From the NCBI GenBank assembly GCA_003194525.1, contig NBIV01000192.1, forward strand, positions 62,001 to 126,000: a stretch of 64,000 nt of DNA, read 5' to 3'. Position numbers and translations under genes: made by a program. This DNA is from Gracilariopsis chorda (lineage: Eukaryota; Rhodophyta; Florideophyceae; Gracilariales; Gracilariaceae). Each line of letters opens with the position of its first letter. Within the stretch, counting starts at the first letter, position 1. The notes below the pieces were generated by a model, which saw only the letters and a list, made by a program, of their open reading frames with translations, was not told where the DNA came from and did no database searches. Shown here in pieces: positions 50,281 to 61,539 of this stretch.

Positions 50281-53200
50281 AACTATCTTGAAGGAACTTC
50301 AAACGAGAAGGCGCATGCTATGACACTCAGCTATATTGGTGGAGCTGCTCACGAGTGGTATCTCTCCCAAGTGAAGAATGGAACACACTCTAATACACTC
50401 GACGAGGTCTTTGATGGTCTGGAGACTCGCTTCAGAATAATGAACAAAGAAAAACTTGCTCGAGACAAACTGAGCAAGTGGAAACAGACGAGAGACGTCC
50501 AGCAGTGCAATGAAGACTTCTTGAAGATCATACTAGATATTTCTAATATCAGTATGGCAGAAGAGGTGTACCGATAAACAAGAGGTCTGAACGGCTTCAT
50601 TTGGAAAGAACTTTGTACCAAAGAATACAAATCTGTTACGGACGCCATGAAGGATGCGGAAAGAGTTTAATGAATGAATAGAAGATGGGGCTCCAGTAGC
50701 TTCAGCAGATCGACAGGCACTCACCGGTAGAATAACGGACCCGTACCGATGGGAATTAAAAAAATTGAAGTTAGAGAAGCTTACCCACGAAACAAAAGAA
50801 CACTGCCGCAAGCACGGACTTCATTTCCGTTCCAGAGAACCAGGGCAAAGGCAAATGATTCCCGTTGCCCAAACATCTCCCAGAGGAGCTGACCGTCATG
50901 TCGTCATTTCCAATCGAAGCCACTGCACCCATAGAAGCAACCAGGATCTCCACGACAAAAATTAAGGTCAGAGAACGCATGGAGCACCCGAATGCGATTA
51001 CCTGATTAGATCACAAGAAATATTGAATTTTGACGTCAAATCTCGCGTCACCTTTTGAATCCCCAGCCTCAGGAGTGTTTCTTGCACAGGTATGCGTAAT
51101 CGGAAAAAGATGTAAAGCTTTGTTTGATAGCGGATCACAAATCATCTACTTTTCTAAATCTTTCGTTAAACGCGTGGGAATTCTAGCAGTCAAGATAAAC
51201 TACCGAGAAGAAATGGCGAATGGATCAACCACCGTCCTAGAAGAGACTGACAAAGAAGATATCACATTAGAAATGGGACAACTCAAAGAGGAAAGACGGT
51301 TTGCCATATGCCCACTGTACGGATATGACATAATCCTCGGAAAGAACTGGCTTCACCAGTACAACCCTTACGTAAACCATGGAACAAACGTCATATCATT
51401 TCTCTTCGAAAATGAACAAGTTGTCATTCACGCTACATGGAAAATAAACAATAATATGAGAACAATAAACGCTATCAATGAATGTATCCAGAAGAAGTTA
51501 CCAGTATTTGCCTTTCTTGTACGACCACGAAATGAACCAGAAGAAAGAAAAGTACAAGACCCCAACCTGAAGTCGTTGTTAAGTGATTAAAAAGATGTGT
51601 AACCCGATAAACTCCCAAAAGGACTACCCCCGGAACGAGAAAAAGACTTTAACATCAACCTACTGCCCGATTTTACACCACTAAAGAAAGGATTACAACA
51701 AATGTCCAAAAAAAAAGTTACAGAACTGCGTAAGCAACTCTACGAACTACTTCAACAGGGTTTCATCCATCCGAGCTCAAGTCCTTGGGGTGCACCCGTA
51801 CTATTTGTCGCGAAGAAAAATGGGTCATTAAGGCTATGTGTAGACTACCGAGGCTTGAACAAACTGACGGTGAAGAACAGCTATACTTCAGCCAGGATTG
51901 ATGAAATATTCGATCAGTGAAGTAGAGCTAGAATATTCTCGAAAATACATCTACGTTCATATTATCATCCAATAAGGCTTCCCGAACAGTCGATCCCTAG
52001 AAGAGCCTTTCGTACAAGATATGGTCACTTTGAGTTCCTTTTACTTCCCTTCGATCTTACCAATGCGCCAGCTTCGTTCATGAGCCTGGTGAATAGCGTA
52101 TTACGAGAGTACTTAGATACGTCCTTCCTAGTGTATCTAGATGACATTATTATTTATAGTACAAAGGAAGAGGAACAGCTCAAGCATCTCATATGAATAC
52201 TTGGCAAACTGCGTGAGCACACGCTTTATGGGATGCTTTCAATATGCGAGTTCATGAAAAAAGAAAGTCACGTACCTAGGACACATTGTGAGTGCAGAAC
52301 TTATGTCCGTCGAGAAGCAGAAAGCTGATCCAATCTTGAATTGGAGCACACCGAAACCGAAACCGACGTCCAGGCATTTTTCGGGTTAGTAAACTACTAC
52401 GGAGTATTTATTAAGAACAGTTCCACAATATCAAAACCTTTGACGAAACTATGCGGAAAATTCGAGTTTGAATGGAATCAAGAACAAATTGAGAGTTTTG
52501 AGTCTCTGACGAAAGCAATAATGAGAACCCTAGTACTCAGACACTCTGACCTAAAAGTACCCATTCTCGCTACTACCGACGCTTCTCAGTACGCCATTGG
52601 AGCTGTTCTGCAAAAGTTTGAAAATAATGTTAAATGACCTGTAGCATTTTCATCAAGAACATTGAACGCAGCACAACAACGTTAAGTCGCCCATGAGAGA
52701 GAACTCTTGAGGTTCATAGACGCGCTAAGATTATGGAGAATGTTTCTTCATACCAAAAGTTCACAGTACGTACAGACCACTACCTTTTGAATTATCTTGA
52801 ATTTCAACCGAACATATCTTAAAGACAGGTACGCTGGCTGGAAAAAATCTTGGAATTTCACTTTTCTTTCCAGCTGATCAAAGGAAAATCCAACGTTGTC
52901 GCAGATGCGCTTTCAAGATATCCAAAACATGCTGAAAATCCTCATGTGATGAACCGGTCATTACTCCAGGTATCCCAGGTTGGTGAGGTATCCAAAGAAG
53001 ATAGGCGCGCAATCATCAACGGATAACAAAACGACAAAGACTTCAAAAACTTATACAAATGTCCACAAGGCCCATTTCACAAACGGAACGGATTATTGTA
53101 CAAAGAAAGACAACTCTGCGTACCAAAAGGCCAAGTACGACTGAACATACTATAACACCACCACGAGCAACCTGTGTCAGGACACCTAGCACTCAAAAAG

Positions 53201-54434
53201 ACATACGAAAAGATTCGGAGGCTATACCACTGGAAATCTTCACGCCAAACGATTAAAAAATACGTCGACTCATGCCTCAAATGTCAAGAAACGAAATCAC
53301 AACCACAAAATTACATGGTCAGATACCACCGTTACCTCCGCCGAAAAGAATGTGGGCACGAATTACAATGGACTTCATCACACCGCTTCCTAAAACGAAA
53401 AATATGAATAGTGCATTGTACGTAGTAGTACACTGCCTGTCCAAGTTCATCAGAATCTTTCCAACTACATCGGATGTTGCTGCCATTCATACTGCAAAAC
53501 TATATTTTCAACACATATACAGACATCATGGACTTTCCGAAGCTATTATCTCGGACAGGGACAAGGTTTTTATGAGCAACTTTTGGAAAGAACTATTCCG
53601 TCTCATTGGCACTAAGATAAGGCCGTCAACAGCATATAATCCACAAACATAATGTCAAAGTGAAGTAATGAAGCAGGCAACAGAAAAAATGATTAGAGCA
53701 TACGTCAATCTCAAGCAATGCAATTGGAATGAGCACCTCATACAGTTCAAAGTTGCATAAAATGCGTCAGCGAACTGAACTATTAAGTTCACGCCATTCT
53801 TCCTAACGTATGGTGACCACCCAAGGGTATTAGTGCTCGGTACTCTCATCTCAGAGAATGATGCAGCTCTCAAGTTCGTACAAAGCATGAAGCAAGTATT
53901 AAGAGAAGCAAAAACACAGATTGAAAGACAAATCGCTACTCCAAGTCATACACCGACACGAATCGATACCCTTGCACATCGAAGTTTGTGTAAAAAGTAA
54001 TTCTGTCCTTCAACAATCTCAATTTTGACCACATGCGGAAGAAGCTGAAGCTACGAATCCGACACTGCGGGCCATTCAAGATCATAGAAAACTTTAGCCC
54101 AGTGACATTTCGTCTAGACTTAAGCCATACACTGAAGTCAAAGACTCATCATTTGCTCCATGCGAGCGGTCTCACACTGTACCGAAAAGACAAGTCAATT
54201 CGCCCGGAGCCAGCTCATCCAACCCCATTAGCATTGAAGGATGGGAAAGAAGGGTATGGAGTAGAATGTATTGTCAACCCCAGGAAAAAGGCCAGACGAA
54301 TTGAATTTCTTGTCAAATGGCTTGTGTATCCAAGTCATGAGAACAATTTGATGAAAAACAAAGACCTCACGGACTGCAAAGCACTGCTAAAGCAGTGTGA
54401 GAAGACGAACGGAATCTTACTGGGAAGAAACTAA
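50281..54434 (+). mobile_element. Chromovirus-type Ty3/gypsy retrotransposon, heavily decayed (element 3)
   Basis: A gag helical region (GGAAHEWYLSQVKNGTHS) lies near 50.3-50.6 kb. Protease is near 51.1 kb (ALFDSGSQIIYFS). RT lies from about 51.7 kb ([30 protein letters not shown]) and RNase H near 52.6-52.9 kb. Integrase lies at 53.1-53.7 kb (TMDFITPLPKTK, SDRDKVFMSNFWKELF). A C-terminal chromodomain (RRIEFLVKWLVYPSHENN) lies near 54.3 kb. AT-rich codon use and well over ten breaks make it clearly older than element 2 and of a different lineage. Confidence 0.85.
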
Positions 54435-55385
54435 GCATTCAGTACCAAACAACCCTCAGGATGAATCAGAACTCCGTTATTTAAGGCGCAAGGGAATTCT
54501 ACAATAATATCAAACTCGGTGGAAAATCACTATATAACTGGATGGGTTAAATCACTAGCATCAAAGCATTTACGCTATGCCTTTGCTGGGCAGCCCGTCA
54601 TATATCCTTTTCATTCGCCCAACATGGTGCACCTTTCTACACCGACGAAAACGACATACTTCAGCACCGACTTTTCTTCAACTACGACGGCTGAATCCTG
54701 ACCATTTTGGACAACACACTTTAAGTGCATCTTTTCTACTACATGGTAGCACGTTACGGACACCTCAAAGTTGAACGAACGTTTACCAGGAAATTGGTAA
54801 AATCGTAAACCGCTTGGAGAATGAAAGCAAGTCCCATTCACCTTGAAACCTGATTGTCAACGAAACCTGTTCCCAGTTCCTCCAGAATCTTGGTTTGTGC
54901 GACTCTAAAGAATTCTTTGTTATGACTACTTACGAGTTGGGTCGACTCTACTGTTAGGGGAGATTGATGTTAGATTTAGTTACTATTTTACCTTTTTTTA
55001 AGTATAATTGGCTCCAGCATCAGTTCTAACGTGTCTACGTTTCCTATTTATGTTCTATAACATCTCCTGAAGAGATCGGTTACCTATTTGACATTTCTAC
55101 CTGCCCCCAAAGCCAAGTTGATATCTTTTGTGACATACTGTCAATATGACACGACAACATGCTTATGTCAGAAAAGCCCCAACCGACCATGTGGACAACG
55201 TTGGCTCGGAAATACACGTTGCCTACTACTTACAACGTTGACAAACACCCCACGTGGCACAGCAATGATCAAACGGTCATACTAGGTTCACGAGAGATGC
55301 GTGCCAAGTCATCATGAGCTCGGGGTTATGCCAGATCATCAAGACCCTGTCTGTGGCTGATCCTTGACCAGTCATAGAACAAGTC
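54435..55385. other. Region right of chromovirus, possible LTR
   Basis: No gene. TGTTAGGGGAG at 54952 is a plausible LTR start, and its complement matches the CCTAACA end at 55638, so 54952-55638 might be one LTR of about 690 bp. The flanks give no target duplication, so the assignment is open. Confidence 0.35.
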
Positions 55386-55638
55386 ATTAGCTGGGGAACT
55401 CGCCAGGTCATCAAACAGTTAGATCTGGCATCGAACCTGGTAAACCACCCACGTATGGCGGCCAACAAGAAGACCAAGCATAATGCCTTTAAACACGGAC
55501 GACTTCTCGTTGACTATTGGAACTGATAGAACTAGGCTAGACCCTCTATATAAACCCGAAGGGATGCTCTAAACTTCAACTCGGATCAATACCATCGACT
55601 TTCAACGATTTTCAACCACTGCACCTCTGTTCCTAACA
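55386..55638 (+). repeat. LTR remnant, copy of element 1 LTR
   Basis: Strongly similar to 37459-37708, including TATATAAACCC (near 55550) and the CCTAACA terminus. It ends at the exact base where the DNA-ligase relic begins. Confidence 0.75.
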
Positions 55639-56120
55639 ATGGGCTGATACCATCAGTGGCGATCCTTGAACCCGTAAAAATTGGGGGCGCAATGCTGTCG
55701 CTGGCAACGCTTCACAATTTTGATGAAGTGAAGAGACTTGGGGTAGCGGTGGGAGATTGCGTTCGGGTAGAACGCGTACGGTACTTATTCTCGAAGGTTT
55801 TAAACATTGAGAAGAAAGGTGAAGAAGCGGAGCCCAGTGAAGCACCTGCCCGACGAACTGCACGTCGTGTGAACCGGAACTGAAGCGCAGATGAGAGCTC
55901 AGAACCGGTGCACATCTCATTGGATGCACAAACAATTTGAACTGCTTGTCACAAACACTGGGAAGACTGATCCACTTTTGTCGGGGAGATGCGATGGATA
56001 TCCGGGGCTTTGGTAAAACGACTGGAGAGAGACTAACTGATTCGGGTGTTGAGGTTGTACCGGTTGATGTGTTCAAGCTGACGCTGGATGACATTCTTCA
56101 ACAACGAGGCATTCTAACAG
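55639..56120 (+). pseudogene. ligA: NAD-dependent DNA ligase (LigA) relic
   Basis: Three consecutive LigA domains can be read. The OB fold comes first (SVAILEPVKIGGAMLSLATL, then HNFDEVKRLGVAVGDCVRVE; 55652-55800). The four-cysteine zinc finger follows (CTSCEPELKRR ... CTNNLNC, 55859-55960), and then the start of the HhH domain (RLIHFCRGDAMDIRGFGKTT, then DVFKLTLDDIL; about 55970-56110). The frame changes once between the OB and zinc parts, and one TGA interrupts the zinc finger. The adenylation domain with the KxDG lysine is missing: homology starts abruptly at the LTR junction and fades near 56120. LigA is the bacterial replicative ligase; a eukaryotic copy is unusual. Origin by plastid ancestry or other transfer cannot be told here. 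Confidence 0.8.
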
Positions 56121-56439
56121 GAACCTTTGCATGCGTTGCAGGACACACTACAACCAGCAGAATGCGAAGTATGGAGCGACGGCTAAGTATGGGAGCCCTC
56201 AGGATAACCACTAAACAGTGAAACCAGAATTGCGGTGGAGTGAACAGATGGATGGTTTACAGGCAGAGCTAGGAAGTACGTTCATTCGATGGCGGGGCAC
56301 CCCCAGGGTCGCCAGTTTTATGATAGATATCGCTGAATGCCATATATGGTCGTATAGTGTGTGGATCAGTTGTTCATGGGGTACAACTACCTCCATTCTC
56401 AAAATGTATTAGATGTACATGGGCATAAGTTAGGCTAAC
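56121..56439. other. Unassigned, between LigA relic and LINE fragment
   Basis: The continuing frame no longer resembles LigA, and no other feature is seen. Confidence 0.3.
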
Positions 56440-57240
56440 AGATCCTTTCCGTTAAGGAAGTTGGAGCCGCAGCCTTCAATATAAGCTGGGATGATAACCG
56501 TCCAAAATAAGAGGAGGATACTCTTTCGGCTGTAGTCGAAGTACCTTCCTTTACAGCAGAAGTAATCGGTGCAAAACACGCCCCAAAGAAGGTTTTGATT
56601 ATATACGAGCAGGGGCAGAAAAAGAGAATTGGACTATTAACAGACTCGGAGAGCATGGTGTACGGCTTACGTAAATCTCCCCGAACACAACACTTTTCGC
56701 TGCAAAGCGTATCAAAAATCCTAAATGTTATCAGCAAAAGGAAAGACAGTTCCATCGATATCGTTTGGATACCCGGTCATTGCAGTCTTCCGGAAAATGA
56801 ACAGTTGGATACCCTCTCAAAGCAAAGCTTAATCACTTCATTGAAAGATCAAATCAAAGTCCCGTTCTACATTGAGGACGCTCAAACACGAATCATGGCG
56901 GCTGCGAAAGCCAAGCCCATCATCAGTGATGTCCCCGAACAACTACAGGACATCGTATCGTTTCGAAACGCAGAAGTTACGCTGTCGATAATCTACGTAG
57001 GTCACATCTCGAATGTTCGCCCGGTTGCTACCTACATATAACGAAAGCCGTCACAGTGCGATTGCAACACACACGCTCCCAATGATGTAGAAAATGTATT
57101 GCAGCACTGCACCAAGCGGACGAAATCCGAGCTCCTTGCTCCTGCAGGAAGCAGAGGTAAGACTTTAGCGGAGATAGTCCCCCAGTGTCCATCAAAGTTG
57201 TTAGCTTTGTTCAGGAGAGAGATGTTCTTCACATGAGAAA
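56440..57240 (+). mobile_element. LINE fragment: RNase H domain and 3' end
   Basis: The frame at 56595-57041 reads RIGLLTDSESMVYGLRK and VWIPGHCSLPENEQLDTLSK, the catalytic and handle motifs of a LINE-encoded RNase H (I/Tad-like clades). Downstream, in shifted frames, are remnants of the usual cysteine-containing C-terminus (AEIVPQCPSKLLALFRREMF near 57160-57230). The reverse transcriptase is absent, so this is a 5'-truncated or fragmented copy with several frame changes. Confidence 0.7.
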
Positions 57241-58814
57241 CCACAATCAGCGTGGCAGAATCTGGCATACTGAGTCCACAATACAGAAGAAGAAAGAGAA
57301 GACAATCTGAACAGGGAATGTTCCGCTTAAAAACTTACTTTGCAACTCTACGAGAACATTCAAGAAGCAGTTGCCGGCGTGGCAGAGCAGAGCTTTGTGT
57401 TCACCGGTACTTTTGTCATACTGAGTCGGCCTGAAGTTATGAAATGGATAAGGAGGTCTGGGGGATTCATAACGAGTTCAGTCACGCGCAAAACGGATTA
57501 TGTTGATAATTGACTTGATCCCGGCCAAAGGCTTTTCAAAACTCAGAGAAACGAAGTTCAAACGGTTCCAGAAGAGTAGTTTTTCAGTCTGTTTGAGGTC
57601 AGCTCGCCATAACAAATAGCACACCGTAATGTTCCAAGCACGTACCGAGCCCCAAGAACCCCATGAACCGTGCAATAGACGCCTCCATACACGACATTCA
57701 GTTCGCTCTACAATTTGTTAGCTTGAGTGGTGGCCTCCGAGTCCCTCGTTTCGTGCTCCACCGCTTCAGTGCCACGGTCCACTGTTCCAACCTCATTCCA
57801 GTTAATAGCATTGAATGGAACGCAACCATCGCCAATAAAACAACCGCGTAACACAAACTCTAAAGAGATCCCAAAAAGGGTGGTGAAGGTCATGCAGGTC
57901 CCCTAAACTACACTAAAGACGATGTTAACAGTCATTTAGAATTGTACAGAGGATCAACTCTATTGGAAGAGACATGTGGGCGCTCCTTGCAGACGAAATC
58001 AAGAAGTAGAGCAAAGCAAATGGTCGTCTACAGAAACCATGATTCTCTAAAAAAAAGGTTGACAAAGTATGCAATACTCAAAAGTCTACTGAAGACTTTT
58101 CATGACCCGCGGATGTTCGTCGTGCAAAGGAAATTGCATGGGAAATTCAGGGAACCCACAAAGCTGTTTGAAGACCATTTTTATCCCGGTACTGACTGCA
58201 AAGGTAACACGGAAAATGGAGAAGAGAGCGATGAAAGCAGCGGGGTTGGCTCACAAAAGAAGCGTAAAACACTGGGACAGAGGGATGTGCATGCGAAGAA
58301 CCTAAATACCGGAGACGCTTGGCTAAAAAGTATTAAGACTATGACCGAATTCATGGGTGTCATTGGTAATTCCCTCCCGCCTTCTAGAGATTCTTCATTA
58401 GTATCTACAGAGCAGGAAGCCAGTATATCAAATTTCGTGAAGAAATATGGGTAGTCTTCAAAGAACAAAGTGACAAAGACCATGGTACACACCAAGGAGA
58501 TGATTTCGGGCATGAATTCAGTAATACAGACGGTCGTCGGAAAGCTGTCTAGAAGTTTACCCGCATAAAATTCACAGTAACAACCTGGCTGGAACTTTGG
58601 TATCGTTGCTGAGCTTCCACTCGCGTGGGGCTGCGCCCTGCCACTACGCAGAACGTTGAGTTCGGTACGTGCTCGTAAGCTGATTTTGATCCATAGTCCT
58701 TGTTCGATAGTTCAATACACGAACAGTGAGCCCAATTATTATCCTGGCTCTCTCAGCATCCGTGGATACTGTCGCCTTTAACCGGCTAAACGGTCTCTCA
58801 ATCGCCCGAATATC
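57241..58814. other. Repeat-region DNA with one unrecognised ORF
   Basis: About 1.6 kb with no firm gene. One 170-codon + strand frame (57942-58454) is lysine-rich with a basic cluster (GSQKKRKTLGQRD) and could be the DNA-binding partner ORF of a Harbinger element, but no SANT/Myb motif is clear. Confidence 0.3.
57942..58454 (+). CDS. Unrecognised 170-aa ORF, possible transposon accessory protein
   Basis: The frame is open for 171 codons with normal composition: basic N-terminal half (SLKKRLTKYAILKSLLKTF), acidic patch (TENGEESDESSG), then a basic nuclear-localisation-like patch. It lies beside two Harbinger-like transposases, whose elements usually carry a second, Myb-like ORF. That link is inference only. 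Confidence 0.25.
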   Translation: MYRGSTLLEETCGRSLQTKSRSRAKQMVVYRNHDSLKKRLTKYAILKSLLKTFHDPRMFVVQRKLHGKFREPTKLFEDHFYPGTDCKGNTENGEESDESSGVGSQKKRKTLGQRDVHAKNLNTGDAWLKSIKTMTEFMGVIGNSLPPSRDSSLVSTEQEASISNFVKKYG

Positions 58815-59951
58815 TCACTCGGTACTCTGTCGCTCGCTGGGCATAATACGTGACTCGGTACTCTGTCGCTCGCTGGGCATAATACGTGGAAGTACTATGT
58901 CGACTGCGGCTAACTCCTCAGACGCGGGCATATCACCTGTTTTGTTCAGCTTTCGCGCCCGAAGAATTTTCCCATTCGTACATCTAGTGTTGTTGACAAA
59001 TGCATAATGTCCCAATGTAGAATGACCAGGAGGAGTCATTCTGTCGAATAACTTTGGATAGTATAGTCCTGATAAAGCTGTAAGCTTCATTTCGTGCAAA
59101 CTTCCAGGAAATTTGATAGCAGCGTGTATTATTTGGCAAAAAAAGTTAAACACAAACAGATTAGTGACCTCCAGTTCCTGCTTATACCCTTCAAATTAGG
59201 CGTTTTGTAGGTTAGGATCTCCATAGTGCTAAAATTTAAACCTTTCGCCATCCGTTATCCCTAAAACACCTTTCAAAAAAGGTCTAAACCTTCTATTCTT
59301 TCTAAGCAAAGCGGTTGAGGCTTCTTGTTCTTCTACGGAAGGCCTTCTAATTTTGAACTGATCAGCTTCACGTCTTTGTGTAGCTTCAACCAGTATGAGA
59401 AGAGCATAGTCCAACCATGCACGCAAAGTTGACGGAATGATGCCAGAGAACGGGCAGAGTTGATAAAGTTTGCACTGGATTTTAAGTTAACACAAAGCCA
59501 AGCCAAGCAAATCAATAGACCTGAAAAACTACTTTCGTCCTTTGGTAGACATTTTAAGGCGATATGGACTGCTTTGTTTGTGCTCCGCTCGGGCTTTATT
59601 AAACAGTTGAAGCATGTCGTTCACCACTAAGGACTCTGTGAAGTTTTTGATGACAATGAAGTCTTCGTCCGTGCTTTGATGCAAAATTCGCTGCCATGGC
59701 GTTTGCTCCGAGCATAATTTTGGGTTAATTAGTCCCTTGGGTTTTTGTCCTGAGGATCGGCAGTACTTTCTACAAGGCTTGCAGATAGCGAGTGCAACAC
59801 AGAAAGATGTACAATAAGTCACAATACAAGCTGCCAGAGCGGCTTTCCTCAGGCAGGAATGCATATCGCAGACTTTAGTGCTCAGATAGAAGGTGGAGGA
59901 TGGTGTTGTGACTTGAATCGGACCTTGGAGGTATGATCCTGAATACGACAT
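58815..59951 (-). mobile_element. PIF/Harbinger-like transposase, copy A, broken
   Basis: Read from 59951 leftwards. The N-terminal part (TPWQRILHQSTDEDFIVIKN, 59951-59529) corresponds to copy B's N-terminal part, a middle part follows (59.2-59.5 kb), and a DDE-type C-terminal part (KFPGSLHEMKL, FVNNTRCTNGKILRAR; 59153-58815) ends in a 36-bp duplication. The catalytic second aspartate context seen in copy B as GDSAF reads GHYAF here. Frames differ between parts, so it is inactive. Protein similarity to copy B is moderate, so the two are not a recent duplication. Confidence 0.6.
58817..58888. repeat. 36-bp tandem duplication
   Basis: Two identical 36-bp units (58817-58852, 58853-58888) encode SRIMPSERQSTE twice on the minus strand, at the end of transposase copy A. 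Copy B has a single IMPTERQSAK there. Confidence 0.95.
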
Positions 59952-61379
59952 TTGACATGGACGCCGCCAAAATTTAAGCTGCTTGGCTTTTTTCTACTCG
60001 CTCGAATTTGGATGTCTGGTTATCTGACAATATCTGCCTGCACTCAATGCATGAATGCAAGAATTACCAGATACCCAAACGTACAAATAAGAGCCCATAA
60101 TAAAATGCCGAGCACCATACAATCTGGTGCGTGGAGTACCAGATTTGAAAATATGGAAGGAGACTCCGAAGGTCCTTGCACCCTACCAAGCCGTCTACCA
60201 GATTTTCACAGTGCTCAGATGCATTCAAAGCAAAACGAAGCTGCCGTCGTGGTCTGTTTTGCCTGCTACTCAACAACTCCCAGTGTCTGGCTAGCTGTTT
60301 TTAAGCCTCAACGGAAGCAACGCAGAGGCAACAAAAGCGCGCAGCACAAACGCGGTGCACTAATCCACCCAACTTCCTCCACGGAACACACGCCATGGCA
60401 ACGAATTCTACTACAAGGCATGGATGAAGACGTTCTAGCGACTACAAATTCCACGAACGCCATCGTGATGCACGTTATGGTCCCTCTTTTTGACGCCACA
60501 CGAGTAGAAAACATCAAAGGCAACCCATCTTGCCTCACAACCTCACGAAAAGGATGCAAACCGTGACTTAATTAAATTGATTTGCTCGGGCTGGCATTGT
60601 GCGTTCTAGAGACACAATGTAAGGCTTACCATCTGTGCCCCGTTATTGGCATTGTACCTTCCAAACTAAGCGCATCGCTCGACTATGCACTGAACATGCT
60701 CTTGAAGGCAACAAGAAGAGAGGAGGTTGTTTTGATTAATATTAAATTGCCGTCCGTTGATGAACAAAAAACCTCTGCTGCGTTACCGGAGAACAACAAA
60801 AATTTTGGACCTCTTCTAAAGGATTTGTACAGAATAACTGATCGGGGTAGGTTCAAGATTCAAAAATATGCAAGCTATAATATTCAAAATGGGTACTACG
60901 AGGGATGCACGGAGCAAGAAGAGGTGACAGACTTGTTGGTTTTTAACCTCTTTGGTGAGGTTATTCCTGCAGCTATAAACTTTCCAGGAAGCTGGCATGA
61001 CACAAAGCTCGCTGCGCTGTGCGAACTGTATTATCCTGAACTTGGCGATGAAAAGACTCCACCCAGTCACGTGATCATCGGAGATTCAGCATTTATCAAC
61101 AATACGAGGAGTACAAACGGGAAGATTATTTGCGCTCGAAGGACCAACGAAACGTCTGATATCCCTGAATCACAAGAACTGGCCGCAATTGACCTTATCC
61201 TCCAGCACATTATGCCCACCGAGCGACAAAGTGCGAAGTGGGGTATACGTGCTCTCAAAGGCCCGTTTAAACGACTGAAGGGAACGCTAACTACAGACGT
61301 GGAGAGACGTTCAATTATAATAGAGCTTTCAGTTCGTTTATTGACCTATCGCACGAGAGCAATGGGATTCATCAAATAG
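59952..61379 (+). mobile_element. PIF/Harbinger-like transposase, copy B
   Basis: An N-terminal part (59952-60566: TPWQRILLQGMDEDVLAT) is followed, after a stop and frame change at about 60566-60582, by a 265-codon frame (60582-61379). The latter has ASLDYALNMLLKATRREE, YYEGCTEQEEVTDLLVFNLF, FPGSWHDTKLAALCELYYPE, VIIGDSAFINNTRSTNGKII and a C-terminal WGIRALKGPFKRLKG. GSWHDTKL and GDSAF match the DDE domain order of Harbinger/IS5-like transposases (known family). The first catalytic aspartate is not obvious. It is divergent from copy A about a centre near 59951. An intron between the two parts is possible instead of decay. Confidence 0.6.
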
Positions 61380-61539
61380 CTACTAAGTACGGCAATGGAG
61401 AATCGTAAGAACGCATGGCCGCACCCTGAGGAGCGAAGTGGGCAAATGCGAGCGGCAGCGAGCTTCACTACGCCAAACCCTTTGAAACACCCGTCAAGTC
61501 TCCGTAGGTCAACACTGTCTCGACTCTTGTCTATGAGAA

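Noticed and set aside
54952-55638. A single solo LTR spanning both TGTTAGG and CCTAACA ends
   Set aside because: The ends are complementary, but the flanking bases form no target duplication, so the left half may belong to the chromovirus instead.
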